Positions 7,204 to 12,534 of a stretch of DNA of 12,534 nt are shown piece by piece (positions within the stretch are counted from its first letter, which is position 1; the number at the start of each line of letters is the position of its first letter). Location of the stretch: the NCBI GenBank assembly GCA_900550295.1, contig URRM01000047.1, positions 1 to 12,534 of the forward strand. Reading direction: 5' to 3'. This DNA is from an uncultured bacterium (GTDB lineage: Bacteria; Cyanobacteriota; Vampirovibrionia; Gastranaerophilales; Gastranaerophilaceae). The position numbers and the translations under genes were made by a program. The notes under the pieces are model-generated. The model made no database searches. It was not told the DNA's origin and was given only the letters and a program-made list of their open reading frames with translations.

Positions 7204-8367
7204 TTAAGCTTGTTTCTTTTTCTTTGGATCTTCATTTTCATTTTGTTGTGTTGAAGGGGCATTTGCTGCTTTCTTTAATTCTGCAATTGCTGTTTCAAAT
7301 TGAGTTACTTCGCCGCTCAATCTTGCTCTTTCAGCATCTTTATTCTTTCTTTCTGTTTCTTTTTCTTTTAAAGTTGTTGCTGCACTTGCTACTTTTGCAT
7401 TTTCTTCTTTAGCTGCATTCAACTCTTGTTTTTTAGCTTCTATTTGAGTTGCTATTTCATTTTTTCTTTCTGTTTTTTGTGCTTCTAATTGTTTAATTTC
7501 AGTTTCAGCTTTATTAATTTTATCTTCTGCAGCTTTAACTTTTTCCTTGGCAGCTGCAATTTTATCTTGAGCTGCTTTTATAGCTTCTTTACGTGCAGTA
7601 TTTTCAACTTCTGTATAAATAGGAGCACCGGTAGTCGGATCAGTTCCGGTTTGTTTTTTTACAGTCATTGGCATTGCTTCAGCTTGTTTTAATTCTGCAT
7701 TTGCAGCAAATAATTCTTCGTTTGCTGAATTCTTTTCATTTTCGCCTTCTGTTTTTATACCGTTTTGTGTTTCGATATTTTGAGTTAAGCCTTTCAAAGT
7801 TTCATCCGTACTGTCGTCTAAGCCTTCTAATTTATTTAATTCATCTGTCTTTGTATAAACTTTCTTTTGAGCTTCTACAGCAGCTTTACTGTCATTTACA
7901 ATTGCTTTTAAGTCTGCAATTTCTGAATCTAATTTTTTAACCTCAGCTTCTGAACTTGATAATTTTGATTTTGCTTCATTTAGTTGTTGAGTAAATTGTT
8001 GAAGTTGGTTTTGTTTTTCTCGAGGTGTTGTTTTTGAATTTGAACTTGCGGCCTTACAAGCTTTGATAGAATTTACAAAACTCATAGCTTTAGGTGCTAA
8101 TGTTGCCAATGAAGTCAATGTACCAAGAATTGCTTGTGTACGTTGTTGTTTTTTCAATCTATCATTAACAGCTTTAACTTCTGCTTCAGCACTAGCTTTT
8201 AAGTTTGAATAGCTATTATTAAAGATAGATGTTGCTTCGTCATATTGGTTTGTTATATTTGAAAGACGTGTTCTATAAGCAGAACCAGAGCTACTTATAC
8301 CACCAGCATTTGCTGAACTTGGATTGTCTAATCTTGATTTAATTTTATCAAATGGATTTGTTGACAT
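7204..8367 (-). CDS. Coiled-coil protein, 387 aa, with an N-terminal hydrophobic LAP segment; related in layout to the 594-aa neighbour
   Basis: I do not recognise this family. There is no signal peptide. A Ser/Gly/Asn-rich N-terminus (to about residue 45) is followed by SYSNLKAS (52-59). A basic stretch then leads to a hydrophobic segment at 79-98 (ILGTLTSLATLAPKAMSFVN), matching the SLA-LAP-A pattern of the 594-aa protein. Residues about 113-205 and 225-370 are Lys/Glu/Ala/Gln-rich coiled coil. They are separated by a loop containing GTDPTTGAPIYTEVE, which resembles a beta-turn of a surface protein. The tail is acidic, then ends in KKKKQA. The start at 8367 is supported by AAAGGA (8376-8381) 8 nt upstream; an ATG at 8412 would add a 15-residue extension (MTCVGIVYMKK...) lacking such a site. 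The C-terminal folded region of the neighbour is missing. It is a single-gene transcription unit with its own terminator. Function unknown. Confidence 0.85.
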   Translation of the reverse strand: MSTNPFDKIKSRLDNPSSANAGGISSSGSAYRTRLSNITNQYDEATSIFNNSYSNLKASAEAEVKAVNDRLKKQQRTQAILGTLTSLATLAPKAMSFVNSIKACKAASSNSKTTPREKQNQLQQFTQQLNEAKSKLSSSEAEVKKLDSEIADLKAIVNDSKAAVEAQKKVYTKTDELNKLEGLDDSTDETLKGLTQNIETQNGIKTEGENEKNSANEELFAANAELKQAEAMPMTVKKQTGTDPTTGAPIYTEVENTARKEAIKAAQDKIAAAKEKVKAAEDKINKAETEIKQLEAQKTERKNEIATQIEAKKQELNAAKEENAKVASAATTLKEKETERKNKDAERARLSGEVTQFETAIAELKKAANAPSTQQNENEDPKKKKQA

Positions 8368-8375
8368 AATGCACA

Positions 8376-8381
8376 TCCTTT
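8376..8381 (-). promoter_or_regulatory. Ribosome binding site fixing the start at 8367
   Basis: AAAGGA on the minus strand lies 8 nt before the ATG at 8367 and downstream of the alternative ATG at 8412, favouring the shorter protein. Confidence 0.7.
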
Positions 8382-8403
8382 TTTTCATATACACAATACC
8401 TAC

Positions 8404-8417
8404 ACATGTCATGTCGG
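8404..8417 (-). promoter_or_regulatory. CCGACATGACATGT palindromic motif upstream of the 387-aa gene
   Basis: ACATGTCATGT (8404-8414) is a perfect palindrome around a central base. On the minus strand it continues the CCGACATG shared with the 594-aa gene. It lies about 40 nt before the start codon. It is a candidate operator or promoter element; no confident -10 was identified. Confidence 0.45.
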
Positions 8418-8483
8418 CACTACGTTACATGAACTTTAGACCTTTTAAGCTCATGTTAACATTTTGTTACAAACAGAACAAAG

Positions 8484-8513
8484 TAAAATAAAAAGGAGCA
8501 TTATTTATGCTCC
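8484..8513 (-). terminator. Rho-independent terminator of the AMIN-like membrane protein gene
   Basis: GGAGCAT (8495-8501) pairs with ATGCTCC (8507-8513) around a 5-nt loop and is followed on the minus strand by TTTTTATTTT. It lies 44 nt past the stop codon at 8557. Confidence 0.85.
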
Positions 8514-8536
8514 ATGTGTTAATGTTGTCATGTGTT
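8513..8536. repeat. Direct repeat of CATGTGTT in the 3' untranslated region
   Basis: CATGTGTT occurs at 8513-8520 and again at 8529-8536, a period of 16 nt, between the stop codon of the AMIN-like gene and its terminator. The role is unknown. Confidence 0.4.
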
Positions 8537-8556
8537 TATTAAAATTATTACTGTGT

Positions 8557-9741
8557 TTACACGTTAGATTTTGCTTTTAACATACCTGCTTTTAGACCTT
8601 GTGCTAAGTCTGTACGTCCATTCTTTTCATAAATTTGTGTCATAGATTCTAAAAACTTCATACTATCAATGTTTGAAGCTTTAGCTACAGGAGCAGACAT
8701 GTTTTGAACAGGTCTATTAATTCCCAAGTTCATACGGTTTTGGTTAACTCTTGAACCTACAGTTGACATCATCTTTGGTTGTGGTGCAACTGATTGAGCA
8801 TTTTGAGCCGATGCTGATAATCTTTGCATCATAATATCTGATGACATATATGGATTTTTTGTACTTGCTTGGTAAGCTCTCATGCCATAACCCGCTTTTG
8901 AGTTTACTGATGGTTTAGCAACCTGAGGAGCAACCGGTTGTTTTGTTAATTGCGGTCTTGGAATTGCCAATGACTCTTGTGGTCTTTCTAAAGACATAGG
9001 TCCTACAACACCACCTCTCATTGACATATCTTTATACAAGCTTAATTCTCTGTCTTTTAAGCTTTGTGCTAAGCCAATTGCTGTTTCAGGTTCTTCTTTT
9101 TTGAATAATTTAATACCGCAAAATAAAATTATACCGATTAAGCCTGTAGATACAATATTTGAAATATTACCTTGACCTAAAAAGTTCTTTATCATTGCAA
9201 AAATTCCAGATACAGGATTTTCATTATCCATATCTTCTTCATCAAATTCTTCTTGATAAACAGGTGCATACGCATCTACCGGCGCTGATAAAACTATTTT
9301 ATCTTTATTTGAATGTTTTTTATTTGATTTTTTTGCAGAAGTTCCATCCAATACAGATTTATTATTTGTAGCTTCCAATGTTGCTTCTTCTGTATTAAAA
9401 GTTACCGCTGAATTTGAAATATTATTTGCTTGTATAATAATATTTAATGAATTATCACCTACAGGTTCAACCATTACACTATCAACTTCTGCAGCGTTTT
9501 TATAAATTGTGTTTAATGATTTTGAAGGTTTAATGTTTTTCAAAGTCAAAATCATATTATTTGCAGACTGAATTGTACGTTTCATATTTACTTCAGATTT
9601 AGTATCCAAAGTAATTGTGTATGTATCTTTCAATGAATCAATTTCAATAGAATTCAACACATTCATTTTTTCTTCATTGGCTGCATTTGCACTCATTGCA
9701 GTTACAACTAATATCATTAATGTAGTGATTAAACGTTTCAC
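8557..9741 (-). CDS. Membrane protein with signal peptide, AMIN-like periplasmic domain and one transmembrane helix, 394 aa
   Basis: The start is GTG at 9741, with AAGGGG (9749-9754) 7 nt upstream. Residues 1-20 form a signal peptide (MKRLITTLMILVVTAMSANA, cleavage after ANA). Residues about 30-115 look like an AMIN-type beta domain: alternating strands such as YTITLDT and MILTLKNI, then VDSVMVEPVGDNSLNIIIQ. AMIN domains bind the cell wall or anchor envelope machines such as PilQ and AmiC. After a Lys- and Glu-rich linker there is a single membrane helix (about 193-212, VSTGLIGIILFCGI) followed by KLFKK, so the rest should be cytoplasmic. That part is Met/Gln/Pro/Ser-rich (about 240-350) and ends in a helical tail (FLESMTQIYEKNGRTDLAQGL). 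The topology resembles FliO proteins that carry an AMIN domain, but no flagellar gene is nearby and FliO is usually smaller. The AMIN assignment is by eye; the function is unknown. Confidence 0.85.
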   Translation of the reverse strand: MKRLITTLMILVVTAMSANAANEEKMNVLNSIEIDSLKDTYTITLDTKSEVNMKRTIQSANNMILTLKNIKPSKSLNTIYKNAAEVDSVMVEPVGDNSLNIIIQANNISNSAVTFNTEEATLEATNNKSVLDGTSAKKSNKKHSNKDKIVLSAPVDAYAPVYQEEFDEEDMDNENPVSGIFAMIKNFLGQGNISNIVSTGLIGIILFCGIKLFKKEEPETAIGLAQSLKDRELSLYKDMSMRGGVVGPMSLERPQESLAIPRPQLTKQPVAPQVAKPSVNSKAGYGMRAYQASTKNPYMSSDIMMQRLSASAQNAQSVAPQPKMMSTVGSRVNQNRMNLGINRPVQNMSAPVAKASNIDSMKFLESMTQIYEKNGRTDLAQGLKAGMLKAKSNV

Positions 9742-9791
9742 AATTCCACCCCTTGTTATTCATTAACACGTTTTGATGTCTTTCTTCTGAC

Positions 9792-9821
9792 ATTATTAGT
9801 TTATATGTTTTTGCATGTCAT
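9792..9821 (-). promoter_or_regulatory. Promoter for the AMIN-like membrane protein gene, ATGACA-N18-AATAAT
   Basis: On the minus strand, ATGACA (9821-9816) is 18 nt from AATAAT (9797-9792), each matching 5 of 6 consensus bases. The predicted leader is about 45 nt. Confidence 0.45.
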
Positions 9822-9826
9822 GACAT
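9815..9826. promoter_or_regulatory. Perfect 12-bp palindrome ATGTCATGACAT over the -35 of the AMIN-like gene
   Basis: ATGTCATGACAT is a perfect inverted repeat and covers the proposed -35, a typical place for a repressor. It shares CATGTCATG with the site upstream of the 387-aa coiled-coil gene (8405-8413). Confidence 0.45.
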
Positions 9827-9875
9827 CAATCAATGGATTTAACTTAGGATAGACCAAAAGATCAATAAAACAATA

Positions 9876-9903
9876 AAAAGACTTACAATAATGTAAGTCT
9901 TTT
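9876..9903 (-). terminator. Rho-independent terminator of tRNA-Gly
   Basis: A perfect 12-bp stem (9876-9887 with 9892-9903) closes a 4-nt loop. On the minus strand it is followed by a T-rich run (TTTTTATTGTTTT counted from the stem base), 3 nt past the tRNA CCA end. Confidence 0.85.
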
Positions 9904-9906
9904 AAA

Positions 9907-9982
9907 TGGAGCGGAAGACGAGACTCGAACTCGCAACAACCTGCTTGGAAGGCAGGGACTCTAGCCATTGAGTTACTTCCGC
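9907..9982 (-). tRNA. tRNA-Gly with anticodon TCC
   Basis: A full cloverleaf reads on the minus strand. The 7-bp acceptor GCGGAAG/CTTCCGC, D stem ACTC/GAGT, anticodon stem CCTGC/GCAGG with loop CTTCCAA (anticodon TCC), and T stem GCGAG/CTCGT (one G-U) with loop TTCGAGT are all present. The discriminator is T and the CCA end is encoded (9907-9909), giving 76 nt. It decodes GGA and, by wobble, other glycine codons. It has its own promoter and terminator and is a single-tRNA unit. Confidence 0.97.
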
Positions 9983-10006
9983 AAGAGTCTGTTTATTTGT
10001 AAGTTC

Positions 10007-10035
10007 ATTTTATAATAAAATTCATAAAAAATCAA
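10007..10035 (-). promoter_or_regulatory. Promoter for tRNA-Gly, TTGATT-N17-TAAAAT
   Basis: On the minus strand, TTGATT (10035-10030) is 17 nt from TAAAAT (10012-10007), giving a start near 10000 and a 5' leader of about 18 nt for RNase P to remove. It overlaps the -35 zone of the divergent MscS gene. Confidence 0.5.
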
Positions 10036-10051
10036 TATAAAAGTTACTTTA

Positions 10052-10060
10052 TGATAAAAT
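10052..10060 (+). promoter_or_regulatory. Extended -10 element (TGATAAAAT) for the MscS-family gene
   Basis: TGATAAAAT lies 19 nt before the start codon, implying a leader of about 13 nt that begins at or next to the ribosome site AAAGGA (10067-10072). No good -35 is seen at 17 nt (TCAATA), as is common with extended -10 promoters. Confidence 0.45.
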
Positions 10061-10079
10061 AAGTTTAAAGGAATAAACT

Positions 10080-10898
10080 ATGGAATTTATTAAAACTAAC
10101 ATCAATACACTTATTGAAATAGTAATTATAATAATTGTCATCATTGCATCGATTAAAATTATTGATTTCTTTGATAAAAAAATTAGAGAAAATATTAGAA
10201 AAAGACACGAAAACAGTGCAAGGCTACTAAGTTTTTGTCCTATTTTAAGTAAAATAGCAAAAACAGTTGTTATGTTAATCATCGCAGCCTCTGTTATGCA
10301 AGCGCATGGCTACTCAATAACATCTCTTGTTGCCGGTTTTGGTATCATCGGTATGGCTGTCAGCTTTGCAGCAAAGGAATCTATCGCCAACATTTTTGGT
10401 TCATTTGCAGTTCTTTACGACAAAATATTTGACTTAGGTGATTATGTTATTATTGACAACATTGAAGGTACTGTTATTGACATCACACTTCGCTCTACAA
10501 AAATAAGAACTATTGATAACTCTATAATTACATTACCAAATAACATCGTTGCAAATGCTCTTGTCACTAATATTTCAGCAATTAAGGAACGTCGCATTGG
10601 AGCAACAATTGGTATAACTTACGATACAAGTGACGAAAAAATTCAAAGAGCTATCCAAATAATAAAAGATATTTTAAATTCAAACGATGATATTACAGAA
10701 AATAACAAAGTTTTCTTAAAAGAACTAAGTGCAAGTTCAATTGATATTGAATTTACAGCATACATAAAGTACGGTGATATAGACAATTTCCGAAGAGTTA
10801 GAGAAAACGTACTTACTGAAATTATTACACAATACAGAAAAGAAGGGATAGATTTTGCGTTCCCATCGCAATCTATATATCTAAACAATGAAAATTAA
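10080..10898 (+). CDS. MscS-family small-conductance mechanosensitive ion channel
   Basis: This 272-aa inner-membrane channel should open under membrane tension to release solutes in hypo-osmotic shock. TM1 is at about 9-30 (IEIVIIIIVIIASIKIIDFF) and TM2 at 59-75. The pore-lining TM3 with its kink runs from about 82 to 115 (SLVAGFGIIGMAVSFAAKE, then ANIFGSFAVLYDKIF). The MscS beta domain follows: LGDYVIIDNIEGTVIDITL (119-137), then RTIDNSIITLPN (143-154). The alpha-beta C-terminal domain is complete and the length matches the short E. coli MscS type. AAAGGA lies 7 nt before the ATG. The gene overlaps rlmH by 11 nt, so the two are probably one transcript with coupled translation. An isolated helical ORF on the opposite strand is only a shadow of the hydrophobic segments. 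Confidence 0.95.
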   Translation: MEFIKTNINTLIEIVIIIIVIIASIKIIDFFDKKIRENIRKRHENSARLLSFCPILSKIAKTVVMLIIAASVMQAHGYSITSLVAGFGIIGMAVSFAAKESIANIFGSFAVLYDKIFDLGDYVIIDNIEGTVIDITLRSTKIRTIDNSIITLPNNIVANALVTNISAIKERRIGATIGITYDTSDEKIQRAIQIIKDILNSNDDITENNKVFLKELSASSIDIEFTAYIKYGDIDNFRRVRENVLTEIITQYRKEGIDFAFPSQSIYLNNEN

Positions 10899-11358
10899 AA
10901 TTATAGCATTAGGAAAAGTTAATGAATCATACTTGAAAGTCGGTGTTGATGAATTCTTAAAAAGAATTTCACCATATTGCCCTATTGAAGTTATTGAAAT
11001 AAAACCTGTAGAAGTCAAAGACGACAATTTAATAAAAAGAAGTCTTGATATGGAAGCTGAAAAGATTTTATCATTCATAAAACCTTCTTCTTTTGTTATA
11101 ACAATGGAAATTGAAGGTAAAATGCTATCATCTGAAGACTTTGCAGAACAAATTAACGCTATCGCAAATTCCGGTACAAATGAACTTGTATTCGTAATTG
11201 GTTCTTCTCACGGAATTTCAGAAAAAGTTTCATATCGTGCCGATTACAAGTTAAGCCTTTCTAAAATGACATTTTTACACAACTTTGCAAGATTAATTTT
11301 AGTAGAACAAATATATAGGGCTTTTAAAATAATAAAGGGAGAAACTTATCACAAATAA
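10888..11358 (+). CDS. rlmH: 23S rRNA (pseudouridine(1915)-N(3))-methyltransferase RlmH
   Basis: This 156-aa SPOUT-class enzyme methylates N3 of pseudouridine 1915 in helix 69 of 23S rRNA, using S-adenosylmethionine, and acts as a dimer on the 70S ribosome. Family marks are MKIKIIALGK at the start, the SAM-binding loop region FVIGSSHGIS (102-111), and the knotted C-terminal end LSLSKMTFLHNFARLILVEQ (122-141), ending IYRAFKIIKGETYHK. The second glycine of the usual IGG loop is serine here (IGSSHG), which is a mild variation. It starts inside the end of the mechanosensitive channel gene (11-nt overlap) with no strong ribosome site, suggesting translational coupling. Length is normal. Confidence 0.95.
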   Translation: MKIKIIALGKVNESYLKVGVDEFLKRISPYCPIEVIEIKPVEVKDDNLIKRSLDMEAEKILSFIKPSSFVITMEIEGKMLSSEDFAEQINAIANSGTNELVFVIGSSHGISEKVSYRADYKLSLSKMTFLHNFARLILVEQIYRAFKIIKGETYHK

Positions 11359-11371
11359 GTTCGCATTTTTT
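11343..11371 (+). terminator. Weak possible terminator after rlmH
   Basis: A 7-bp AT-rich stem (11343-11349 with 11355-11361) closes a 5-nt loop and includes the rlmH stop codon. A run of T (11366-11371) begins only after a 4-nt gap. Low stability makes this doubtful. Confidence 0.3.
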
Positions 11372-11386
11372 AACATTTTATTTTTA

Positions 11387-11395
11387 TGCTAAAAT
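11387..11395 (+). promoter_or_regulatory. Extended -10 element (TGCTAAAAT) for rnpB
   Basis: TGCTAAAAT places transcription start at about 11400-11402, matching the 5' end of the P1 helix of RNase P RNA. The -35 zone is only T-rich. Confidence 0.6.
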
Positions 11396-11399
11396 TTAG

Positions 11400-11780
11400 G
11401 AACAGAGTAATCGGATAATTGCGCAGAAATGTGAGGAAAGTCCGTGCATTCAAGGACAGACTGCCAGAGAAACTCTGGACGGCGTGAGTCGGTGGAAAGT
11501 GCCACAGAAATGAACTCGTTCCGCTTATAAGGTTTAAGACTTACAATGAACGAAACTGCCGATGGATTTATATCACAGGCGATGGTGCAACGGTGAGTTA
11601 AGAGCTTCACCAGCAATAACGAGAGTTATTGGCTAGGTAAACCCCAGTCGAATGCAAGATTAACTTGAAGGTTACAAAGGCTGTCCGCCAACTTCAGACA
11701 AATCGCTAGAGCTTGCGAGCAATCGCATTCCCAGACAGATAATTATCTAAAACAGAACACGGCTTATGGATTACTCTGTA
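11400..11780 (+). ncRNA. rnpB: RNase P RNA (type A), catalytic subunit
   Basis: This is the ribozyme that removes the 5' leader from tRNA precursors. Helix P1 is visible as an 11-bp perfect pairing of ACAGAGTAATC (11402-11412) with GATTACTCTGT (11769-11779), which sets both ends. Conserved blocks are GAGGAAAGTCCG (11433-11444), the L15 loop GGTAAACCCC (11636-11645) that pairs with the tRNA CCA end, and the 3' P4-side block ACAGAACACGGCTTA (11752-11766). Length (about 380 nt) and layout fit the bacterial A-type as found in Cyanobacteria. An extended -10 (TGCTAAAAT) lies just upstream. No terminator follows, and a glycosyltransferase gene starts 17 nt past the 3' end, so the 3' end is probably made by processing of a longer transcript. 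Confidence 0.97.
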
Positions 11781-11797
11781 TTTTATAAGGATTTATT

Positions 11798-12526
11798 ATG
11801 AAAGTTACTATAGTTTTACCAACTTACAATGAAGCAGAGAATATCAAAGATTTTTTAAATGAAGTATTTAAAGTAATTCCACAAATAGAAGGCTTTGAAA
11901 TCAACACACTTATTGTTGATGATAATTCTCCCGATGGGACTGCAAATATTGTAAAAAAAATGCAAGAATCAAACCCGAATATTTATTTATTAGAAAACAA
12001 TACCCGTGGTCTTGGTAAAGCATATAGAGCAGGCTTTAAATATGCAATTGATAACTTGAATGCAGAAGTTTTAATTGAAATGGATTCAGATTTTTCACAT
12101 ACTCCTGAAAAATTAAGAGAGATATTGCCTCCAATCAACAAAGGCTATGATTTTGTAATTGGTTCAAGATACATAAAAGGAGGTTCTATACCTACAGATT
12201 GGCCATTCATTAGAAAAATGAACAGCAAATATGGAAATATATTTGCTCGTTTTGTCGCAGGATTAATGCAAGTTAAAGATTGCACATCTGGCTTTAGAGC
12301 AATTAGAGCAGACTTTATAAAGCAAATAGATTTAGAGCATCTAAACGTAAAAGGTTATGCCTTCCAAATGAACATCCTTTTTGAATGCATAAAACTTGGA
12401 GCAAAAACATATGAAATACCTATTGATTTTATCGATAGAGTAAAAGGAAAGTCAAAACTCCGAATCGATGATGTTATAGAATTTTTGATTAATTCATTTG
12501 ATTTGTTTATCAGAAGGTTTAAATAA
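11798..12526 (+). CDS. GT2 family polyprenol-phosphate mannosyltransferase (DPM1-like)
   Basis: This 242-aa GT-A glycosyltransferase probably transfers mannose (or a related hexose) from a GDP or UDP sugar to a polyprenol phosphate carrier at the cytoplasmic face of the membrane. Motifs in order are VLPTYNE (6-12), VDDNSPDGT (40-48), the metal-binding DSD in EMDSDFSH (94-101), GSRYIKGG (122-129), DCTSGFRA (161-168), and RVKGKSKL near the end, which corresponds to the acceptor-loop signature of DPM1-type enzymes. No C-terminal membrane helices are present, so it is the soluble DPM1-like class. The complete family length is present. AAGGA (11787-11791) is 6 nt before the ATG. It is preceded by rnpB with no visible terminator, so it may depend on the rnpB promoter. 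Sugar specificity cannot be read from sequence; glucosyl or other hexosyl transfer is possible. Confidence 0.93.
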   Translation: MKVTIVLPTYNEAENIKDFLNEVFKVIPQIEGFEINTLIVDDNSPDGTANIVKKMQESNPNIYLLENNTRGLGKAYRAGFKYAIDNLNAEVLIEMDSDFSHTPEKLREILPPINKGYDFVIGSRYIKGGSIPTDWPFIRKMNSKYGNIFARFVAGLMQVKDCTSGFRAIRADFIKQIDLEHLNVKGYAFQMNILFECIKLGAKTYEIPIDFIDRVKGKSKLRIDDVIEFLINSFDLFIRRFK

Positions 12527-12534
12527 AATTAAGG

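Noticed and set aside
7185..7412. Plus-strand open frame encoding a very Leu/Phe-rich peptide
   Set aside because: It is antisense to the Lys/Glu/Ala-rich end of the 387-aa coiled-coil gene, whose reverse complement naturally yields Leu/Phe codons. It also crosses the terminator and has no ribosome site.
10049..10282. Minus-strand hydrophobic open frame, possible small membrane protein
   Set aside because: It is antisense to the membrane helices of the MscS gene and extends into the divergent promoter region; low-complexity hydrophobicity explains it.
11389..11616. Minus-strand open frame of 75 codons
   Set aside because: The region is RNase P RNA on the plus strand, with P1 pairing and conserved blocks, so the frame is accidental.

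Overview
The window is AT-rich bacterial DNA. The best guess for its origin is a non-photosynthetic cyanobacterial relative such as Gastranaerophilales/Melainabacteria. This rests on the prepilin signature (GFTLAEVLITLG...AMTIPTL), an AMIN-like periplasmic domain, a bacterial type-A RNase P RNA with the GGTAAACCCC loop, and weak-GC codon use. The lineage is inferred from recalled family patterns, not shown by a marker gene.

Left part (1-4290): a small uncharacterised protein (minus) and a GH38 alpha-mannosidase-type hydrolase (minus). The hydrolase is divergent from a two-gene plus-strand unit: folK (folate biosynthesis) and, 2 nt later, an HI0933/YhiN-type FAD flavoprotein. The 63-bp gap between the hydrolase and folK holds two back-to-back promoter-like sequences whose predicted transcription starts fall on the two start codons.

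Middle part (4290-9850): a 233-aa type IV prepilin-like protein (plus) faces three separately transcribed minus-strand genes: a 594-aa coiled-coil protein, a 387-aa coiled-coil protein, and a 394-aa protein with a signal peptide, an AMIN-like domain and one membrane span. The prepilin and the 594-aa gene converge on one bidirectional terminator, and each of the other two has its own. The two coiled-coil proteins share an unusual architecture: no signal peptide, a SYSN-K-A motif, a hydrophobic LA-LAP-A segment, then a long coiled coil. Their upstream regions and terminators also look related. This cluster is the least explained and most interesting part of the window.

Right part (9870-12534): tRNA-Gly(TCC) (minus, with its own terminator) is divergent from a unit of an MscS-family mechanosensitive channel and rlmH (23S rRNA methyltransferase), which overlap by 11 nt. 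Then come rnpB (RNase P RNA) and, 17 nt after it with no visible terminator, a polyprenol-phosphate mannosyltransferase-type GT2 enzyme. These are mostly housekeeping functions.

Several promoters use an extended -10 of the form TGnTAnnAT, most often TGnTAAAAT. No CRISPR array, insertion sequence, prophage or attachment site was seen, and no stretch over 300 bases lacks a gene.
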